A stretch of DNA of 64,000 nucleotides, taken from the NCBI RefSeq assembly GCF_020541225.1, contig NZ_CP045889.1:310001-374000 (forward strand), read 5' to 3'. The notes under the pieces were generated by a model. It saw only the letters and a program-made list of their open reading frames with translations. It made no database searches and was not told the DNA's origin. Both the position numbers and the translations under genes were made by a program. This DNA is from Candidatus Steffania adelgidicola (GTDB lineage Bacteria; Pseudomonadota; Gammaproteobacteria; Enterobacterales; Enterobacteriaceae). Positions 1 to 11,189 of this stretch are shown in pieces (the first letter of the stretch is position 1; every line of letters starts with the position of its first letter).

Positions 1-1354
1 CCTACTATATAATTTATTGCAGCGAGCTATTGTTGAATCCCCACCGGTTCTAGTGCGAGATGGCGGGGTTATTGCGCCAGGGTATCACACCGAATTAGAT
101 GAGTGGCGTGCCTTGGCGGTGGGGGCTAGCAATTATCTTGAGCGTCTCGAGCTTACAGAGAGAGAAAAAACTGGATTAGAAACACTGAAAGTCGGTTTTA
201 ATCCTGTGCGTGGATATTTTATTCAACTAAGTCGTAGCCAAAGTCATCTTGCTCCACTTCATTATATGCGTCATCAAATCCTAAAACACTCTGAGCGCTA
301 TACCATTCCCGAATTAAAAGAATATGAAGAGAAACTTCTAATCTCAAAAAATAAGGCGTTAGTGCTGGAGAAAACGCTATATAATGAGTTGTTTGACGTG
401 ATTTTACCTTATCTAGACTCGCTACAGGACAGTGCTATCGCACTAGCAGAACTAGATGTTTTATGTAATTTAACTGAGCGAGCTGAAACACTGCAATATA
501 TTTGTCCGATGATCGATGTTCAGCCGGGTATCTATATTACTGCTGGGCGCCATCCTGTCGTAGAACGGGTATTAGAAAAACCATTTATTGCCAATTCTTT
601 AATCTTGTCTAATACACGGCGTATGTTAATTATTACCGGTCCGAATATGGGGGGTAAGAGCACTTATATGCGCCAAACTGCGCTGATTGTGCTATTAGCA
701 TATATCGGCAGTTTTGTTCCAGCTGATCAGGCTATCATAGGACCGGTAGATCGTATTTTCACGCGCATTGGTGCCGCAGATGATCTGGCATCTGGCCGGT
801 CCACATTTATGGTAGAAATGACAGAAACCGCTAATATTTTACATCATGCCTCTTCTCAGAGCTTAGTCTTAATAGATGAAATCGGTCGGGGTACCTCAAC
901 TTACGATGGATTATCTTTAGCCTGGGCTTGCGCAGAAAATCTAGCTAGTTATCATAAAACTATGACTCTTTTTGCAACGCACTATTTTGAACTGACTACT
1001 TTATCTGAGAAAATAGAGGGGGTAGCAAACGTGCATTTTGATGCAGTAGAACATAGTGACACTATCGTATTTATGCATAGTGTTCTAGAGGGTAAAGCTA
1101 CTAAGAGTTACGGCTTATCAGTCGCAGCAAAAGCGGGGATACCGCGTGAAGTGATTGAGCGAGCGCGGCAGAAACTTAGGCAATTAGAAACACGGATCAA
1201 TGATCTAGCCATAGTCAGCGTAAACAATTTTCACATACAACAGGAGGAACAGAAGAGAGCATTAATAGTCGAGGAATTAGAGCATGTAGATCCTAATGGT
1301 TTATCGCCCTATCAGGCTTTAGAATGTTTATATCGGTTAAAGAAAATGTTATGA
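1..1354 (+). CDS. mutS: DNA mismatch repair protein MutS, C-terminal part (cut by window edge)
   Basis: The reading frame is open from base 2, so the gene runs in from the left and no start lies in the window; the TTG near base 17 is internal. What is seen covers roughly the last 450 of about 853 residues of E. coli MutS: part of the lever/clamp region, then the ATPase domain with Walker [10 protein letters not shown] (near base 640), the [11 protein letters not shown] signature, Walker [13 protein letters not shown] and the [10 protein letters not shown]-type loop (here LFATHYFEL). The C-terminal end YRLKKML corresponds to the E. coli end. MutS binds mismatches and recruits MutL. No frameshift or missing ATPase residue is visible. 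Whether the upstream half is intact cannot be judged here. The gene ends 433 bases before nlpD, where rpoS would be expected. Confidence 0.95.
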   Translation, partial: LLYNLLQRAIVESPPVLVRDGGVIAPGYHTELDEWRALAVGASNYLERLELTEREKTGLETLKVGFNPVRGYFIQLSRSQSHLAPLHYMRHQILKHSERYTIPELKEYEEKLLISKNKALVLEKTLYNELFDVILPYLDSLQDSAIALAELDVLCNLTERAETLQYICPMIDVQPGIYITAGRHPVVERVLEKPFIANSLILSNTRRMLIITGPNMGGKSTYMRQTALIVLLAYIGSFVPADQAIIGPVDRIFTRIGAADDLASGRSTFMVEMTETANILHHASSQSLVLIDEIGRGTSTYDGLSLAWACAENLASYHKTMTLFATHYFELTTLSEKIEGVANVHFDAVEHSDTIVFMHSVLEGKATKSYGLSVAAKAGIPREVIERARQKLRQLETRINDLAIVSVNNFHIQQEEQKRALIVEELEHVDPNGLSPYQALECLYRLKKML

Positions 1355-1787
1355 TCTACAGGTGGTTCCAAGAAGATTCAGTCTTGTATAGCTACTGTAT
1401 TGTTGGACTCGATTGATATTGTTGTTGCTAGAATCTAATATAGATGGTTAAGCGATAATTCTTAAGGTTTTTCTATGGATACTACAGATCTTCTATTTAT
1501 CGCTATTCGTTCGAATAGATTATTCAGCAACGCGCCTCCCAGATTTATATTTTGATCTTGCTTATGTAAAAATGAAGGAACGGTGCGTACATACACCTTT
1601 ATCTCTTTAAATATATAAATGATCAGTTAATTCTACGAGAATAGTTAATTATATTTGATATTATCAAGAAAGCATCTGGTGTCTAAGACCAATTACGCCA
1701 GTCCTCAGTTATTAGGGCTAATAAGCGTATGTTTTTATAGCAGTTATAAATACAGCTAATAACCTAACGTTGAAATCCTCTAACCTA
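1355..1787. other. Gap between mutS and nlpD; rpoS locus, no gene seen
   Basis: In enterobacteria rpoS follows nlpD on the same strand and is about 1 kb long. Only 433 bases are left here. I translated the minus strand by eye and found no convincing sigma-70 family motif, so rpoS appears deleted rather than merely frameshifted. One short perfect hairpin (CTATTCG arms) lies near base 1506. Confidence 0.6.
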
Positions 1788-2819
1788 TTATTTCTGAGGC
1801 AGATAATAAAGTGGATTTACAGATTTTCCTTTATAACGAATTTCAAAATGAAGTCTGGTTGTATTGGTTCCAGTCTTACCCATGGTGGCAATTTTTTGCC
1901 CTGCCTTTACTTCTTTTGGTTGTTTTCGAACTAACAGGGTATCGTTATGGGCATATGCGCTCAAGTAATTATTATTGTGTTTAATAATAATTAGATTACC
2001 ATATCCTTGTAATGCATTGCCTGCATACACCACTCTGCCGCTAGCAGTTGCCACAATTGGCTGTCCTTGAAAACCCGAGATATCAACCCCTTTATTACCG
2101 CCTTCTTCAGGAGAAAAATTATCAATAATTTTTCCCCGGGTTGGCCAATGCCAATTTATAAGGCCTTTTCTACATGACGTGGCTGCTGCTCTTTTCTTAA
2201 GAACCATTTTACCGATAGGTACTTTTTCATTATGCGAGGTAGTCAATATTTTCTTTTTATGCTTTTTTATGTCACTTCGATAGTTAAGGTTTTTTTTATT
2301 GTTTAGTTGTGTGCTTTCAGTAAAAATGGGTGCTCGAAGGATATTAATCTTATGATTCCTACATGCTACGATGTGTTTGTCAAGTGGTGTATTTTTTTCC
2401 ACATGAAGTGTCTGGCCTATATGTAGATAAAAAGGTTTTAGAATGTTATTTTTTTTCGCCAGATCTCGATAATTTTGTCCAGTACGCCAGGCGATATAAA
2501 ACAAGGTATCACCATGCTTTACCTGATAAGTATTGTTAGAATAAGAGCCTTTGTAAATGTTATAATAATTCCCATTATAAATACGTTTTCTTTTCTGTGA
2601 AATATACGACACGTGGCTCTTTTTTTCTATCTTGATTATGGCATGAGGATCATGTGGTTGTGCTAAGCGATTGACAACAATTGAATGGCGAGTACAGCGG
2701 TGATTGTTCTTGCTATTGGCGATGAATGTTCTGGATTTATTATTGGTACACCCCATTATACATATACCAGAGATAATATAAATCGAAACGCGAAGCCACG
2801 CGCCTTTTCGACTTTTCAT
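1788..2819 (-). CDS. nlpD: Murein hydrolase activator NlpD (lipoprotein, LysM + M23 domain)
   Basis: NlpD is an outer-membrane lipoprotein that activates the amidase AmiC for septal peptidoglycan splitting. The 343 residues begin with a basic stretch, a hydrophobic segment and a lipobox-like IMGC with the modifiable Cys at 24. A LysM repeat lies around 97-141 (TYQVKHGDTLFYIAWRTG). A C-terminal M23 (LytM-like) domain covers about 243-341, with GGNKGVDISGFQGQ, GNLIIIKHNNNYLSAYAHND and RLHFEIRYKGKSVNP nearly as in E. coli. As in the family, the zinc ligands of active M23 enzymes are incomplete, fitting an activator. The middle linker is lysine-rich and unlike the proline/glutamine-rich E. coli linker; total length is 343 versus 379. 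Start: ATG with AGGAG seven bases upstream. It lies 211 bases downstream of pcm; the usual downstream gene rpoS is missing. Confidence 0.93.
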   Translation of the reverse strand: MKSRKGAWLRVSIYIISGICIMGCTNNKSRTFIANSKNNHRCTRHSIVVNRLAQPHDPHAIIKIEKKSHVSYISQKRKRIYNGNYYNIYKGSYSNNTYQVKHGDTLFYIAWRTGQNYRDLAKKNNILKPFYLHIGQTLHVEKNTPLDKHIVACRNHKINILRAPIFTESTQLNNKKNLNYRSDIKKHKKKILTTSHNEKVPIGKMVLKKRAAATSCRKGLINWHWPTRGKIIDNFSPEEGGNKGVDISGFQGQPIVATASGRVVYAGNALQGYGNLIIIKHNNNYLSAYAHNDTLLVRKQPKEVKAGQKIATMGKTGTNTTRLHFEIRYKGKSVNPLYYLPQK

Positions 2820-3030
2820 GATTATGTCTCCTCACTGGCAGGCAACCCAGCTATTATTCCAAATAGAACAGATATTATCTGTTCTATATTTTTTTTGAAA
2901 TCATTTTCAATCTAAGTGACTGGAATCCTTTTATTTACTTTTAAAGTAATAATGACATGATGTTAACAGCTAGGTAAAATCTACAGTTATCTTTATTAAA
3001 TACTGATGTAAAAATTTAAACATTAGTTCC

Positions 3031-3660
3031 TTAAGCTAAGTCACCTTGTAATAACGGAACGAAGTGTACTGTCTCTAGGGCGTCTAGTATCATTTCTCCG
3101 TTCTGACGGTGTAATCGTGTTAAAGCTTGCTGCTCTCTACCGATGGGTAGCACCATAACACCATTTTCATCTAGCTGTGCTATAAGTGCTGGAGGAATTT
3201 CTGGCACAGCTGCTGTTACGATAATAGCATCAAATGGTCCATGAGCTGACCAACCTTCCCCGCCATCAGCGTGGCGGGTAGATATGTTATGCAAGTCAAG
3301 AAAGTGAAGCCGGCGTTTAGCTTGCCATTGAAATTTTTTAATACGTTCGATAGAAAATACATGTTTTACTAGATGCGCTAAAACAGCGGTTTGATAGCCT
3401 GAACCAGTGCCAATTTCCAGCACTCGCGATTCCTGCCGTAGCTCAAGTAGTTCCGTCATACGTGCTACAGTATAAGGCTGAGAAATAGTTTGACCGCGTC
3501 CGATAGGTAACGCGTTATTAGCATAAGCCTTATGCTCGAAGGCTTCATCAATAAAATATTCACGAGGCACTGCCTCTATTGCTTTCAGGAGACGCTCATC
3601 TCGGATGCCTTGCTGACGTAACTGCATCAGTAATATTTTCCTCCGTCTGTCTAGCACCAT
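3031..3660 (-). CDS. pcm: Protein-L-isoaspartate O-methyltransferase
   Basis: Repairs aged proteins by methylating L-isoaspartyl residues with S-adenosylmethionine. The 209 residues match the E. coli length of 208. Visible family motifs are [17 protein letters not shown] (about 57-72), the SAM-binding motif [19 protein letters not shown] (79-97), [21 protein letters not shown] and the C-terminal [12 protein letters not shown]. The ATG lies inside the end of surE, overlapping its stop by ten bases, the ancestral surE-pcm overlap; this supports the start although surE itself is broken. Downstream on the same strand is nlpD. No damage is visible, so pcm seems to have outlived its operon partner. 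Confidence 0.95.
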   Translation of the reverse strand: MVLDRRRKILLMQLRQQGIRDERLLKAIEAVPREYFIDEAFEHKAYANNALPIGRGQTISQPYTVARMTELLELRQESRVLEIGTGSGYQTAVLAHLVKHVFSIERIKKFQWQAKRRLHFLDLHNISTRHADGGEGWSAHGPFDAIIVTAAVPEIPPALIAQLDENGVMVLPIGREQQALTRLHRQNGEMILDALETVHFVPLLQGDLA

Positions 3661-4419
3661 GGAGTAGGTCCCTCTGTATGATTAAGCCACTCATTCAGAA
3701 TTGGCAATGTAGCGTTGGTGGTGAGATTCAGATGTGGAGAGGTGAAGGCAATACATTCTTGTTGACTGATAGCGTCGAAATCATTATGCACTCCAGATTT
3801 GCAAGAAGAGCCCTGTGGTCCGACCCAGAGTATTGCTCGGCTACTCGGATCTGGTTTTCGGATTACCTTCCTGACATAATACTGATTACCGCAGAGGGTG
3901 ATTTTAAAACTCTTGATCGAGGACAGTGGTAAATCTAAGATATTAAAATTAAGAACTTTACTGACGTTCGGTAGTATATTAGTGAGCGTGAATAGTACAC
4001 GGTAGGTAATGAAGATTATTGTTTCGAAATGGTGATACCCATGCAGGGAAATCGCTAGCGCTAGATGGCTGAGATAACGCTTTTTGATCCCAGCTGCCAT
4101 AGTTATAGAATAACTAGCATCATTGTCCACATTCTGACCAACGTTAATACTAGAGAGCGACATATTTGATTCATGACATATCAGAGCATTCATACCGAGA
4201 TACATGTAGTCGGTGAAGGTGTTGGAGAAGATGGTAATATTGCCATCTAGGTCGAGTTTGCATACGTAACAGTGCGTCCAGTGTGACGGCATGCGATGCA
4301 CCGCTGCAATTAGTTCCGAAGTTATAATCTGAACGGTGTTAAAGTGGTGTAGAGCAACTGCTAACTGTTGAATTCCGGAGCACATGAATGTTATCGTCAT
4401 TGACTAAAATTATGCGCAT
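3651..4419 (-). pseudogene. surE: surE (5'/3'-nucleotidase) pseudogene, one-base deletion near codon 14
   Basis: The original start is ATG at 4419, reading MRIILVNDDN then IHVL; this matches E. coli MRILLSNDDGVHAP. A G is missing in the run after GCTCC: the intact gene would read GCTCCGGGAATTCAA, and here it is GCTCCGGAATTCAA, shifting the frame. The rest stays open from 4400 to 3651 as a degenerate SurE: DYMYLGMNAL for DCVYLGVNAL, SLSSINVGQNVDNDASYS for the SGINAGPNLGDD region, LPLSSIK, DFDAI, LNEWLN. The metal-site motif NDDG has become NDDN, and the serine-rich RSGASNS segment is replaced. The length is close to 253 residues, so decay is recent. SurE acts on nucleoside monophosphates and stationary-phase survival. 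Confidence 0.85.
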
Positions 4420-4505
4420 GCAATCTCGTATATTACAAGAGAAATACAGATTTTTCTACGTTTCCTTGTGGGGACAGGTAAGAAAAACTAGACCAGTTCT
4501 TTTTT
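4408..4505 (-). pseudogene. truD: Possible 3' scrap of truD (tRNA pseudouridine synthase D)
   Basis: In E. coli truD lies directly upstream of surE and overlaps it. Translating the minus strand upstream of the surE ATG gives a frame in which V, F-F-L, T, D and I fall at the spacing of the E. coli TruD end (VEIRFWLPAGSFAT, then D-Y-A-H-I), with one internal stop. The match is short and could be chance; position is the stronger argument. No further truD sequence was recognised upstream. Confidence 0.35.
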
Positions 4506-5947
4506 TATAAAAAATACAGGTAAAAATAATGCGGTAAGATTAAGGTTAATAACATGAAATATTACCATGATGACTACTAACTATCTACTAAATATTCTGA
4601 ATTTATTTACCGTTTTAGATAAGAGGCGCCAGTTTGAATAAAGCGTAACTCACTGACTTAAAATTATTCTATCATTCAGAGAGCGTGTTGTAATCACACC
4701 ATCTAATCTTATAACAGAGTATTGATCTCACAACTAAAATTTTTTTTCATTTCTCGCTAGTATTGATCATTATACGGATAACTTATTAAGTTAGTAACTT
4801 ATTAACTTACTAAGTTAATAAGTTACTAAATTATAAATTTACATAATATTTTTTTGTAAAATCATGAAATACCGGAAATGTTTAGGTAAAAATAATACAG
4901 GATTAAAGAATAAAGAATCTCTTCTATGTATTGTTTTTTACATGCAGAGTCTCCTCTTTAATGAGGGTTGTGGGTTATCATTCATTCAGAATGATAATAT
5001 AGAAAAAGCCAGAAAAATACCGAATGAGGAATATATAATCGAGAGGAGAAAAGTATAATTATGATTTTTGATTTGGTTAGGCACCAGCGATCCTGACGAT
5101 CAGTGCTGTACTTCAGGAAAGTAAAGCCTTTTCCATATATTTTCGCTAAGATTCATAAGTGTTCTGGACTCACGCTTTTCTAAAATTTAAAAAACTAATC
5201 TTGTTAAAGTTATAGCGATGTTTTTTATCGCTTACAGATGACACTATTCTCTGCTAACAATAGTCGTAGGGGCTTCTCTATCTAAAGTACTCAGTCTTTT
5301 TCTTAAAGGTGAAAAAGTAGCCATGCGTGAATTCCTAAGTAACATCTTATCTTAATCAGCCTGCCATAGCTATTTATAGCAGCACAGTGTAAGAATTTTT
5401 CACATTCAGAAGAAAGAATTAACGTCTCAGTATCAATCGTTATTTAGATGTAATATTCATTACAGAAATATTCAATATCCTCTTATAAAGTCAGTAATTT
5501 TCCGGTATCTATTACGGAACTAAAAGGTTTTGTCTGGCTATCTAAAAATTAGACAGCGATTAATGCAGAATGTTTCTGATTAAATTTTAACTAGGAATCG
5601 CACATTATCTTTTATTTGAGCTGAGACACGTTGATCCTATTGTGAGGATCCTGAATGTTATTTTTTGGCTCTCTTCCAGAGTCGTCATTTTTATTTAAGT
5701 AAAAACTTTAAATTCAAGCTTCACTGATATATTTAACTCTAACATCAGGAATGACCTCCCACTTTCTGGGAGTGAAAATATCATTGCGGTTTATGGAAGA
5801 GTGCTGCATCGTTAAAATCTGTTATGGAATAATCTACCATATTCTCTTCTTGGATTCTGGAAGCTTGGATAAAACCTATGGATTAAATAAGAGTTGATTT
5901 TACCTTATTCTAATTCCCTGCTTAAGCTAAACTTGAGGATATTTTTA
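4506..5947. other. Non-coding stretch upstream of aspS
   Basis: AT-rich, with no convincing gene. The expected truD/ispF/ispD/ftsB neighbours were not recognised. It contains a long perfect inverted repeat (see 4793-4827). A 64-codon open frame near 4864 has no ribosome site and no recognisable similarity, so I treat it as chance. Confidence 0.5.
4793..4827. repeat. Perfect 17-bp inverted repeat, 1-nt centre
   Basis: Arms AGTAACTTATTAACTTA and its exact complement are separated by one C. The preceding bases (AACTTATTAAGTT) repeat part of the arm, giving a nested set of palindromes. No T-run follows, so it is not a standard terminator. It lies in non-coding DNA more than 1 kb from the start of aspS. 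Confidence 0.9.
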
Positions 5948-7720
5948 ATGCGGACTATATATTGCGGACAGCTTAATCTTTCACATGTTGGGCAGGAAGT
6001 AACCTTATGTGGGTGGGTTAACCGACGCCGTGATCTTGGCGGTCTAATTTTTATTGACATGCGTGATCGGGAGGGTTTGTTACAAGTGTTTTTTAATTCC
6101 GATGATCAGGAGACCTTCGGTAGTGCACAAGAGTTGCGTAATGAATTCTGTCTACAGCTCATTGGTATTGTGCGCGCCCGTCCTAATAATCAGATTAATC
6201 GGGATATGGCGACTGGTAGTGTTGAAGTTCTTGCCACTAAACTTACTATTCTTAACCGCTCTGAGGCTCTGCCGCTCGACCCAAACCAGAATAATACCGA
6301 AGAGCAGCGGCTAAAATTTCGTTACCTTGATTTGCGTCGTCCAGTCATGGCTCAGCGTCTTCATATTCGATCTCAAATATCTATTTTGGTTCGTGATTTT
6401 ATGAATCACCAAGGTTTTATCGATATTGAAACGCCAATATTAACAAAAGCTACGCCGGAGGGCGCGCGTGATTATTTAGTGCCTAGCCGAATACATAAAG
6501 GAAAATTCTATGCTTTGCCACAGTCACCACAGATTTTTAAACAGTTGCTAATGATGTCGGGATTCGATCGGTATTATCAGATTGTAAAATGTTTCCGCGA
6601 CGAAGATCTTCGCGCTGATCGTCAGCCAGAGTTTACTCAGATTGACATGGAAGTGTCTTTTATGACTGCAACGCAGGTGTGTGAGGTAATGGAACGCCTA
6701 GTACATAATTTATGGCGTGACATTATAGGGGTCGATTTGGAGACCTTCCCTAAGATAACCTATGCTGATGCCATACGACGATTCGGTTCTGATAAGCCAG
6801 ATCTACGTAATCCGATGGAACTGGTGGATATCACGGATTTAGTTAAGGATGTTGAATTCCAGCTATTTTCTGTTCCTGCTAATGACGAGGAGTGTAAGGT
6901 TATAGCGTTGCGAGTGCCCGGTGGTGCGAAATTAAGCCGAAAGGAAATTGATGAATACAGCAAATATATTGCAATTTACGGTGGTAAAAAACTTGTTTGG
7001 ATAAAGGTCAAGCAGCGCATCGCCGGTGTAGAAGTGATAGAAGGCCCAATAGCAAAATACTTAAGACCAAAGGTGGTTAAACAAATTCTTATGCGTACAG
7101 TCGCCGCTGATAACGACATTGTTTTTTTTAGCGCAGATCGTGAAAGTGTCGTAATGCATGTATTAGGGGCGTTGCGTCTTAAGCTGGGTTTGGATTTAAA
7201 CCTCACTGATATTGATCGCTGGGCGCCATTGTGGGTCATTGATTTTCCGATGTTCGAAAAAGCAGAGGATGGTAGGTTAACCGCTATGCATCATCCATTC
7301 TCTGCTCCGAAGGATATAGATGCTAAGACATTGTCTGAGTTTCCAATGACCGCACTAACTAACACTTATGATATAGTGATTAATGGTTATGAAATAGGCG
7401 GTGGTTCGGTTCGTATTCACCGTAGAGATATGCAGAAGACTGTATTCGGTATTCTGGGTATGAGTGAAGATGAGCAACAGGATAAATTCGGTTTTCTACT
7501 TGATGCATTAAAATATGGAACTCCTCCGCATGCTGGTTTTGCGTTCGGTTTAGATCGTCTAGTGATGCTTTTAACCAGTACAGATAATATTCGCGATGTT
7601 ATTGCATTCCCGAAAACTACTGCGGTGGCTGATTTGATGACTGAAGCTCCTAGTTTTGCCAATACAGAGGCGCTATCTGCCCTATCAATTGCAGTGATTA
7701 GTAAAGATAAAACACTATAA
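5948..7720 (+). CDS. aspS: Aspartyl-tRNA synthetase
   Basis: Charges tRNA-Asp with aspartate. The 590 residues equal the E. coli enzyme. An OB-fold anticodon-binding domain covers about 1-105 ([20 protein letters not shown]). The class II catalytic domain has motif 2 [18 protein letters not shown] at 216-233 and motif 3 GLDRLVMLL at about 534-542; the bacterial GAD insertion lies between, about 285-420. The chosen ATG gives the family N-terminus and has TTGAGGAT about ten bases upstream; a longer frame starting 18 codons earlier is not supported. No internal damage is seen. The usual downstream genes (nudB, yebC, ruvC) are not found, and the gene is isolated between two long non-coding stretches. 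Confidence 0.97.
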   Translation: MRTIYCGQLNLSHVGQEVTLCGWVNRRRDLGGLIFIDMRDREGLLQVFFNSDDQETFGSAQELRNEFCLQLIGIVRARPNNQINRDMATGSVEVLATKLTILNRSEALPLDPNQNNTEEQRLKFRYLDLRRPVMAQRLHIRSQISILVRDFMNHQGFIDIETPILTKATPEGARDYLVPSRIHKGKFYALPQSPQIFKQLLMMSGFDRYYQIVKCFRDEDLRADRQPEFTQIDMEVSFMTATQVCEVMERLVHNLWRDIIGVDLETFPKITYADAIRRFGSDKPDLRNPMELVDITDLVKDVEFQLFSVPANDEECKVIALRVPGGAKLSRKEIDEYSKYIAIYGGKKLVWIKVKQRIAGVEVIEGPIAKYLRPKVVKQILMRTVAADNDIVFFSADRESVVMHVLGALRLKLGLDLNLTDIDRWAPLWVIDFPMFEKAEDGRLTAMHHPFSAPKDIDAKTLSEFPMTALTNTYDIVINGYEIGGGSVRIHRRDMQKTVFGILGMSEDEQQDKFGFLLDALKYGTPPHAGFAFGLDRLVMLLTSTDNIRDVIAFPKTTAVADLMTEAPSFANTEALSALSIAVISKDKTL

Positions 7721-8919
7721 AATAGTTGATGATAATCATACAAAAATAGTCTATCTAATTCTTCCTGAAATAAGAAAAGGGTTTGTTTTTAATATGTTAC
7801 ATGGATATCAGTAAGCATCGGTTATGTGTGGGCAATCTTTTTGAATTCGGTATTTGATCGTTTATGATTTAACATGTTATAATATATTGGTGAATTTTGC
7901 TTATTGCGAGAGAGATGCTCAGAGCGCTGAATTAATCATTTTTTATAAAAAAACTTATTTTCTTCCTCGTAATAAACAGTGTATTTCAATAAGGCTTAGA
8001 TCGTTATTGATAGAATGAGGAAAGGAATACTTAATTAAAATCAATCAGGTACTATTCCAATAGTACTGTAAAACATTCGAATTTTTTTGAAACAAGATCT
8101 GATTTTACATTTGTATATGATAAAGAATTAAATTTTGATTATACAATTATACAATTTATTTGACTGGTTTAAATAGTGGTTCTTTTCAATCAGAAACCAT
8201 CAATGGTAAGTGTCTGGTAATGATATATTTTAATATGTGCTTAATTGCATTCCACTTGGTCTTAAAAGAATCAATATTTATTATTACACGAATATTTTTA
8301 GTCTAGATGGATTTATCTGAAACTAAATTTTTCGCCATGTCCGTATCTGCATACAATATGTTTTCTATGTTAAAGAAAAAGTTCGTTGTTTAGAGGTTTA
8401 ATGTTTCGTGTTTTAACTTTATCGATTTCTATTAGGTATTATACAAATACACTGTTAGTGGCTTATAAAAAATATTTATTCTGTATCGCAATCCAGCGAC
8501 GTTTATTAGTTAATGAAAAACTACCAGTTAATTATTAAGAGAAAAAGTGTTAGTAGATAACGTATGCTCACTAAATCATATTGAGAATATGGGGATAACC
8601 GTTAGTGATAGTGGATGCAAGTTTTAGAGTTAATCTTTAGTTCATACCTGATGTTTCAACTAGTTGTTATTTAATGATGGAAATTCATCGTTAGAATATA
8701 TTGACTGAAAGTCTTTTTGGAAGTGGTATATTTTTTTATCAAAAAGACTTATTAATACATATGTTTATCATCATCCAAAAGTTAAACAAATGGATTGATA
8801 GAATCAGTAGCCCATTCTAGTATATTTAAAAAAGGATTACCAAGAAATACCGATTAGACTATCCAGTATTTATTCGGATATTTCTTTAATTTCAAGTCAT
8901 ATAGTCTTATATTAAAGAC
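7721..8919. other. Non-coding stretch downstream of aspS
   Basis: No gene recognised. I looked for nudB, yebC and ruvCAB, which follow aspS in E. coli, and saw nothing convincing. A distant inverted repeat (AAGTCTTTTTG and its complement, about 19 bases apart) lies near 8708-8748. Confidence 0.5.
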
Positions 8920-9070
8920 TTGCCACTCTTTATTAGAAGAGTGGGGGGCTTTCTGAGCTGTGGTCTTAAAGTGTCTTCTATCAAATAGATAGAAGATGGG
9001 CTAATAGAGCCTCATAGTAGAACGCTGACGGTAGTTGGGCTGTTCCGGGGGAATATTTTAAGAGAAAGAG
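8920..9070 (+). pseudogene. pdxB: Fragment of pdxB (erythronate-4-phosphate dehydrogenase) pseudogene
   Basis: From 9019 the frame reads RTLTVVGL, then after two extra residues GNIL, against E. coli PdxB RTVGIVGVGNVGRRL, the NAD-binding glycine loop. A little upstream a weak LLEEWGAF resembles the LLMLAERDGF stretch. In enterobacteria pdxB lies directly upstream of usg and truA, exactly this position. The rest of the 378-codon gene is unrecognisable or deleted. PdxB catalyses the second step of deoxyxylulose-5-phosphate-dependent pyridoxal phosphate synthesis. Synteny raises an otherwise modest match. Confidence 0.45.
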
Positions 9071-9679
9071 TGTACATATCTTTCCAGTATATCTTTATTA
9101 GCGTTACTGATGGAAATAATGGAAAAAACATGTCAAGGTTAGGATTTTTATGCATGTAGTCACGTGATGTTTTTTAACTTTTGACACCGTGTATTACTAA
9201 ATTTTAATATAAAACCTTAATAGATAAAACATGTGGTATTTGCTATAGTTATCACTAAGCGTATAGTGATAATTGACTATTGAAATTAAAAATTTGTTAT
9301 CTCGGTGCTGACATGAAACGTCATGCACCTGAGAACATGTATTTTCTGGGCTAGTGTATTTCTGTCTATCTGGTGATAGATGCGAAATGACCGTGCTTTT
9401 GTTGGCATATAAGGTCTATGATATAGTAATGTGTAATGAGATGCAGTTGCAATAAGAAACGGGCAGGTCAGCCCGCGAGGCGACTTGAAATGCTTCTATA
9501 ACGTATTATCTGTATTGGGATAATAGTACTCTCTATGCGTAGAGAGTGATGATGCGATGAGTACACATAACCTTATATTCGCTTAGATTTTAAATGTGAT
9601 GTTCAGCTTAGACTGAGCTTACGAGAGGAGCGATAAAGCAATAAGAGAAGAGGTACTATAAAAGCACCTGATCAGTAAA

Positions 9680-10316
9680 TCTGATGATATTTTCTTTCTT
9701 TCAGGAGTAGCTAATGTTCTCTTTAGTTATGGGCGAATAGACAAAGCTTCTAGTATGTTACCGATATCTCTGGTAAAATCAGTAATTATATGGTGGATGT
9801 CATAACCTTGTTTGACCCAAAGTTAGATGTTTCTCCTGTGGTGATGAGAGTCAATAACTATGCAGCAGTTTACTGTCACTATATAAAAGTGTAGAGAAAC
9901 AGATTACATTGGTAGGAGATAATATAACATATCTGTGATCAATCTTCCCTTAATCTCATCTTTAATAGTAAAGATGAGCAAGGGATTTATCGAGATACCG
10001 TGTTAATCCACATTAGATAGTGTGATTCTTAAGGTAATCATTTTTTAGCGGACTTTGTGTCTCACTGTTATCTATTTGTCTGTGATAATAGGGATTGGTA
10101 AGAAGCTAGTATTATTGAGTAGACAAAGTGAAAAAATATTGGGCAAGAATAGTTTGCTCATTTAGTCTATAGTCTGCAGATAATAATACTGAACGGGGTT
10201 GTATGCAGTTGATAGGTATGCGTGATGATATATGGTATATCGGTTCTTGTTTAATGGTGGTCTATATCAGACTATGCTTCTTGAGTTTAGCGATGAAGGC
10301 ATTAGACACAGAATAA
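9680..10316 (+). pseudogene. usg: usg (semialdehyde-dehydrogenase-like) pseudogene
   Basis: Several blocks in different frames line up in order with E. coli Usg. At 9689, IFFLSG stands for AFFVAG. At 9784, NYMVDVITLFDPKLDVSPVV continues into MRVNNY, for [26 protein letters not shown]. At 10209, LIGMRDD stands for SVGCVRND, followed by IRL and AMKALD for VRF and AVKTAE, ending in a stop at 10316 just before truA. Frameshifts and stops separate the blocks. Usg is a paralogue of aspartate-semialdehyde dehydrogenase of unclear role, and the usg-truA order is the enterobacterial one. The start is lost; the true 5' end probably lies upstream of 9680. Confidence 0.75.
9955..9978. repeat. Perfect 10-bp inverted repeat, 4-nt loop
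   Basis: Arms CTCATCTTTA and TAAAGATGAG around ATAG, inside the decayed usg. It is not followed by a T-run. Confidence 0.85.
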
Positions 10317-10350
10317 ATGATAGCCAAGATTGTCGCGTGGTAATAACGTA

Positions 10351-11136
10351 ATGAAGTTAGCGCTGGGCATTGAATATAACGGTAGTTCCTATCACGGCTG
10401 GCAGCGTCAGCCGGAAGTGCGGAGTGTACAAGCATGCCTTGAGCATGCGCTATCACTGGTCGCTGATGAACCTGTTACAGCCTATTGCGCCGGTCGTACT
10501 GATACAGGCGTGCACGCCACGGGGCAGGTGATTCATTTTGATACTCGCTCGTGTCGGTCGGATGCTGCCTGGACGCTTGGTGTTAATGCTAATTTGCCGC
10601 TTGATATTGCCGTACGTTGGGTGGCATCGGTATCGGATGATTTTCATGCGCGCTCTAGTGCAACTGCTAGGCGTTATCGTTATGTTATTAATAACAATAG
10701 ATTGCGTCCAGCACTGTTCTATAGTGGGTTGACGCACTACTATCATCAGCTTGATGAAGTGGCAATGGATTACAGTGGACAGTGTTTGCTAGGGGAGAAC
10801 GATTTTACCTCTTTTCGCGCTTTGCAGTGTCAATCACATAGCCCTTGGCGTAACGTGCATCATTTACACGTGACACGGCAAGGGCTATATGTAGTAGTAG
10901 ATATCAAAGCAAACGCTTTTGTTTATCATATGGTGCGTAATATTGTAGGGAGTCTTCTAGAGGTGGGATGCGGTAACCGGCCGGAAAGTTGGATAGCTGA
11001 ACTTTTAGCGTGTCGTGATAGAACTCAAGCCGCCCCAACAGCCCAGCCTGGGGGGTTGTATCTAGTGGAAGTGGATTATCCCTCTTGTTTTTCCCTACCT
11101 GCTTTGTCGACAGGGCCATTGTTTCTTGCGAACTAA
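10351..11136 (+). CDS. truA: tRNA pseudouridine(38-40) synthase TruA
   Basis: Makes pseudouridine at positions 38-40 of the tRNA anticodon stem-loop. The catalytic Asp is D51 in [14 protein letters not shown]; other motifs are [47 protein letters not shown] and [16 protein letters not shown]. The ATG at 10351 gives 261 residues. An in-frame TTG at 10330 would add seven residues and be nearer the E. coli length of 270. Neither has a clear ribosome site, so the start is uncertain. The coding body is intact although both neighbours, usg upstream and dedA downstream, are dead. Confidence 0.93.
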   Translation: MKLALGIEYNGSSYHGWQRQPEVRSVQACLEHALSLVADEPVTAYCAGRTDTGVHATGQVIHFDTRSCRSDAAWTLGVNANLPLDIAVRWVASVSDDFHARSSATARRYRYVINNNRLRPALFYSGLTHYYHQLDEVAMDYSGQCLLGENDFTSFRALQCQSHSPWRNVHHLHVTRQGLYVVVDIKANAFVYHMVRNIVGSLLEVGCGNRPESWIAELLACRDRTQAAPTAQPGGLYLVEVDYPSCFSLPALSTGPLFLAN

Positions 11137-11189
11137 GAATTTAGTCTTTATTTATCTAAATCTGTATGAACATTGCTTTTAATATATGA

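Noticed and set aside
4864-5058. 64-codon open frame on the plus strand
   Set aside because: No ribosome site, no recognisable similarity, composition like the surrounding AT-rich DNA.
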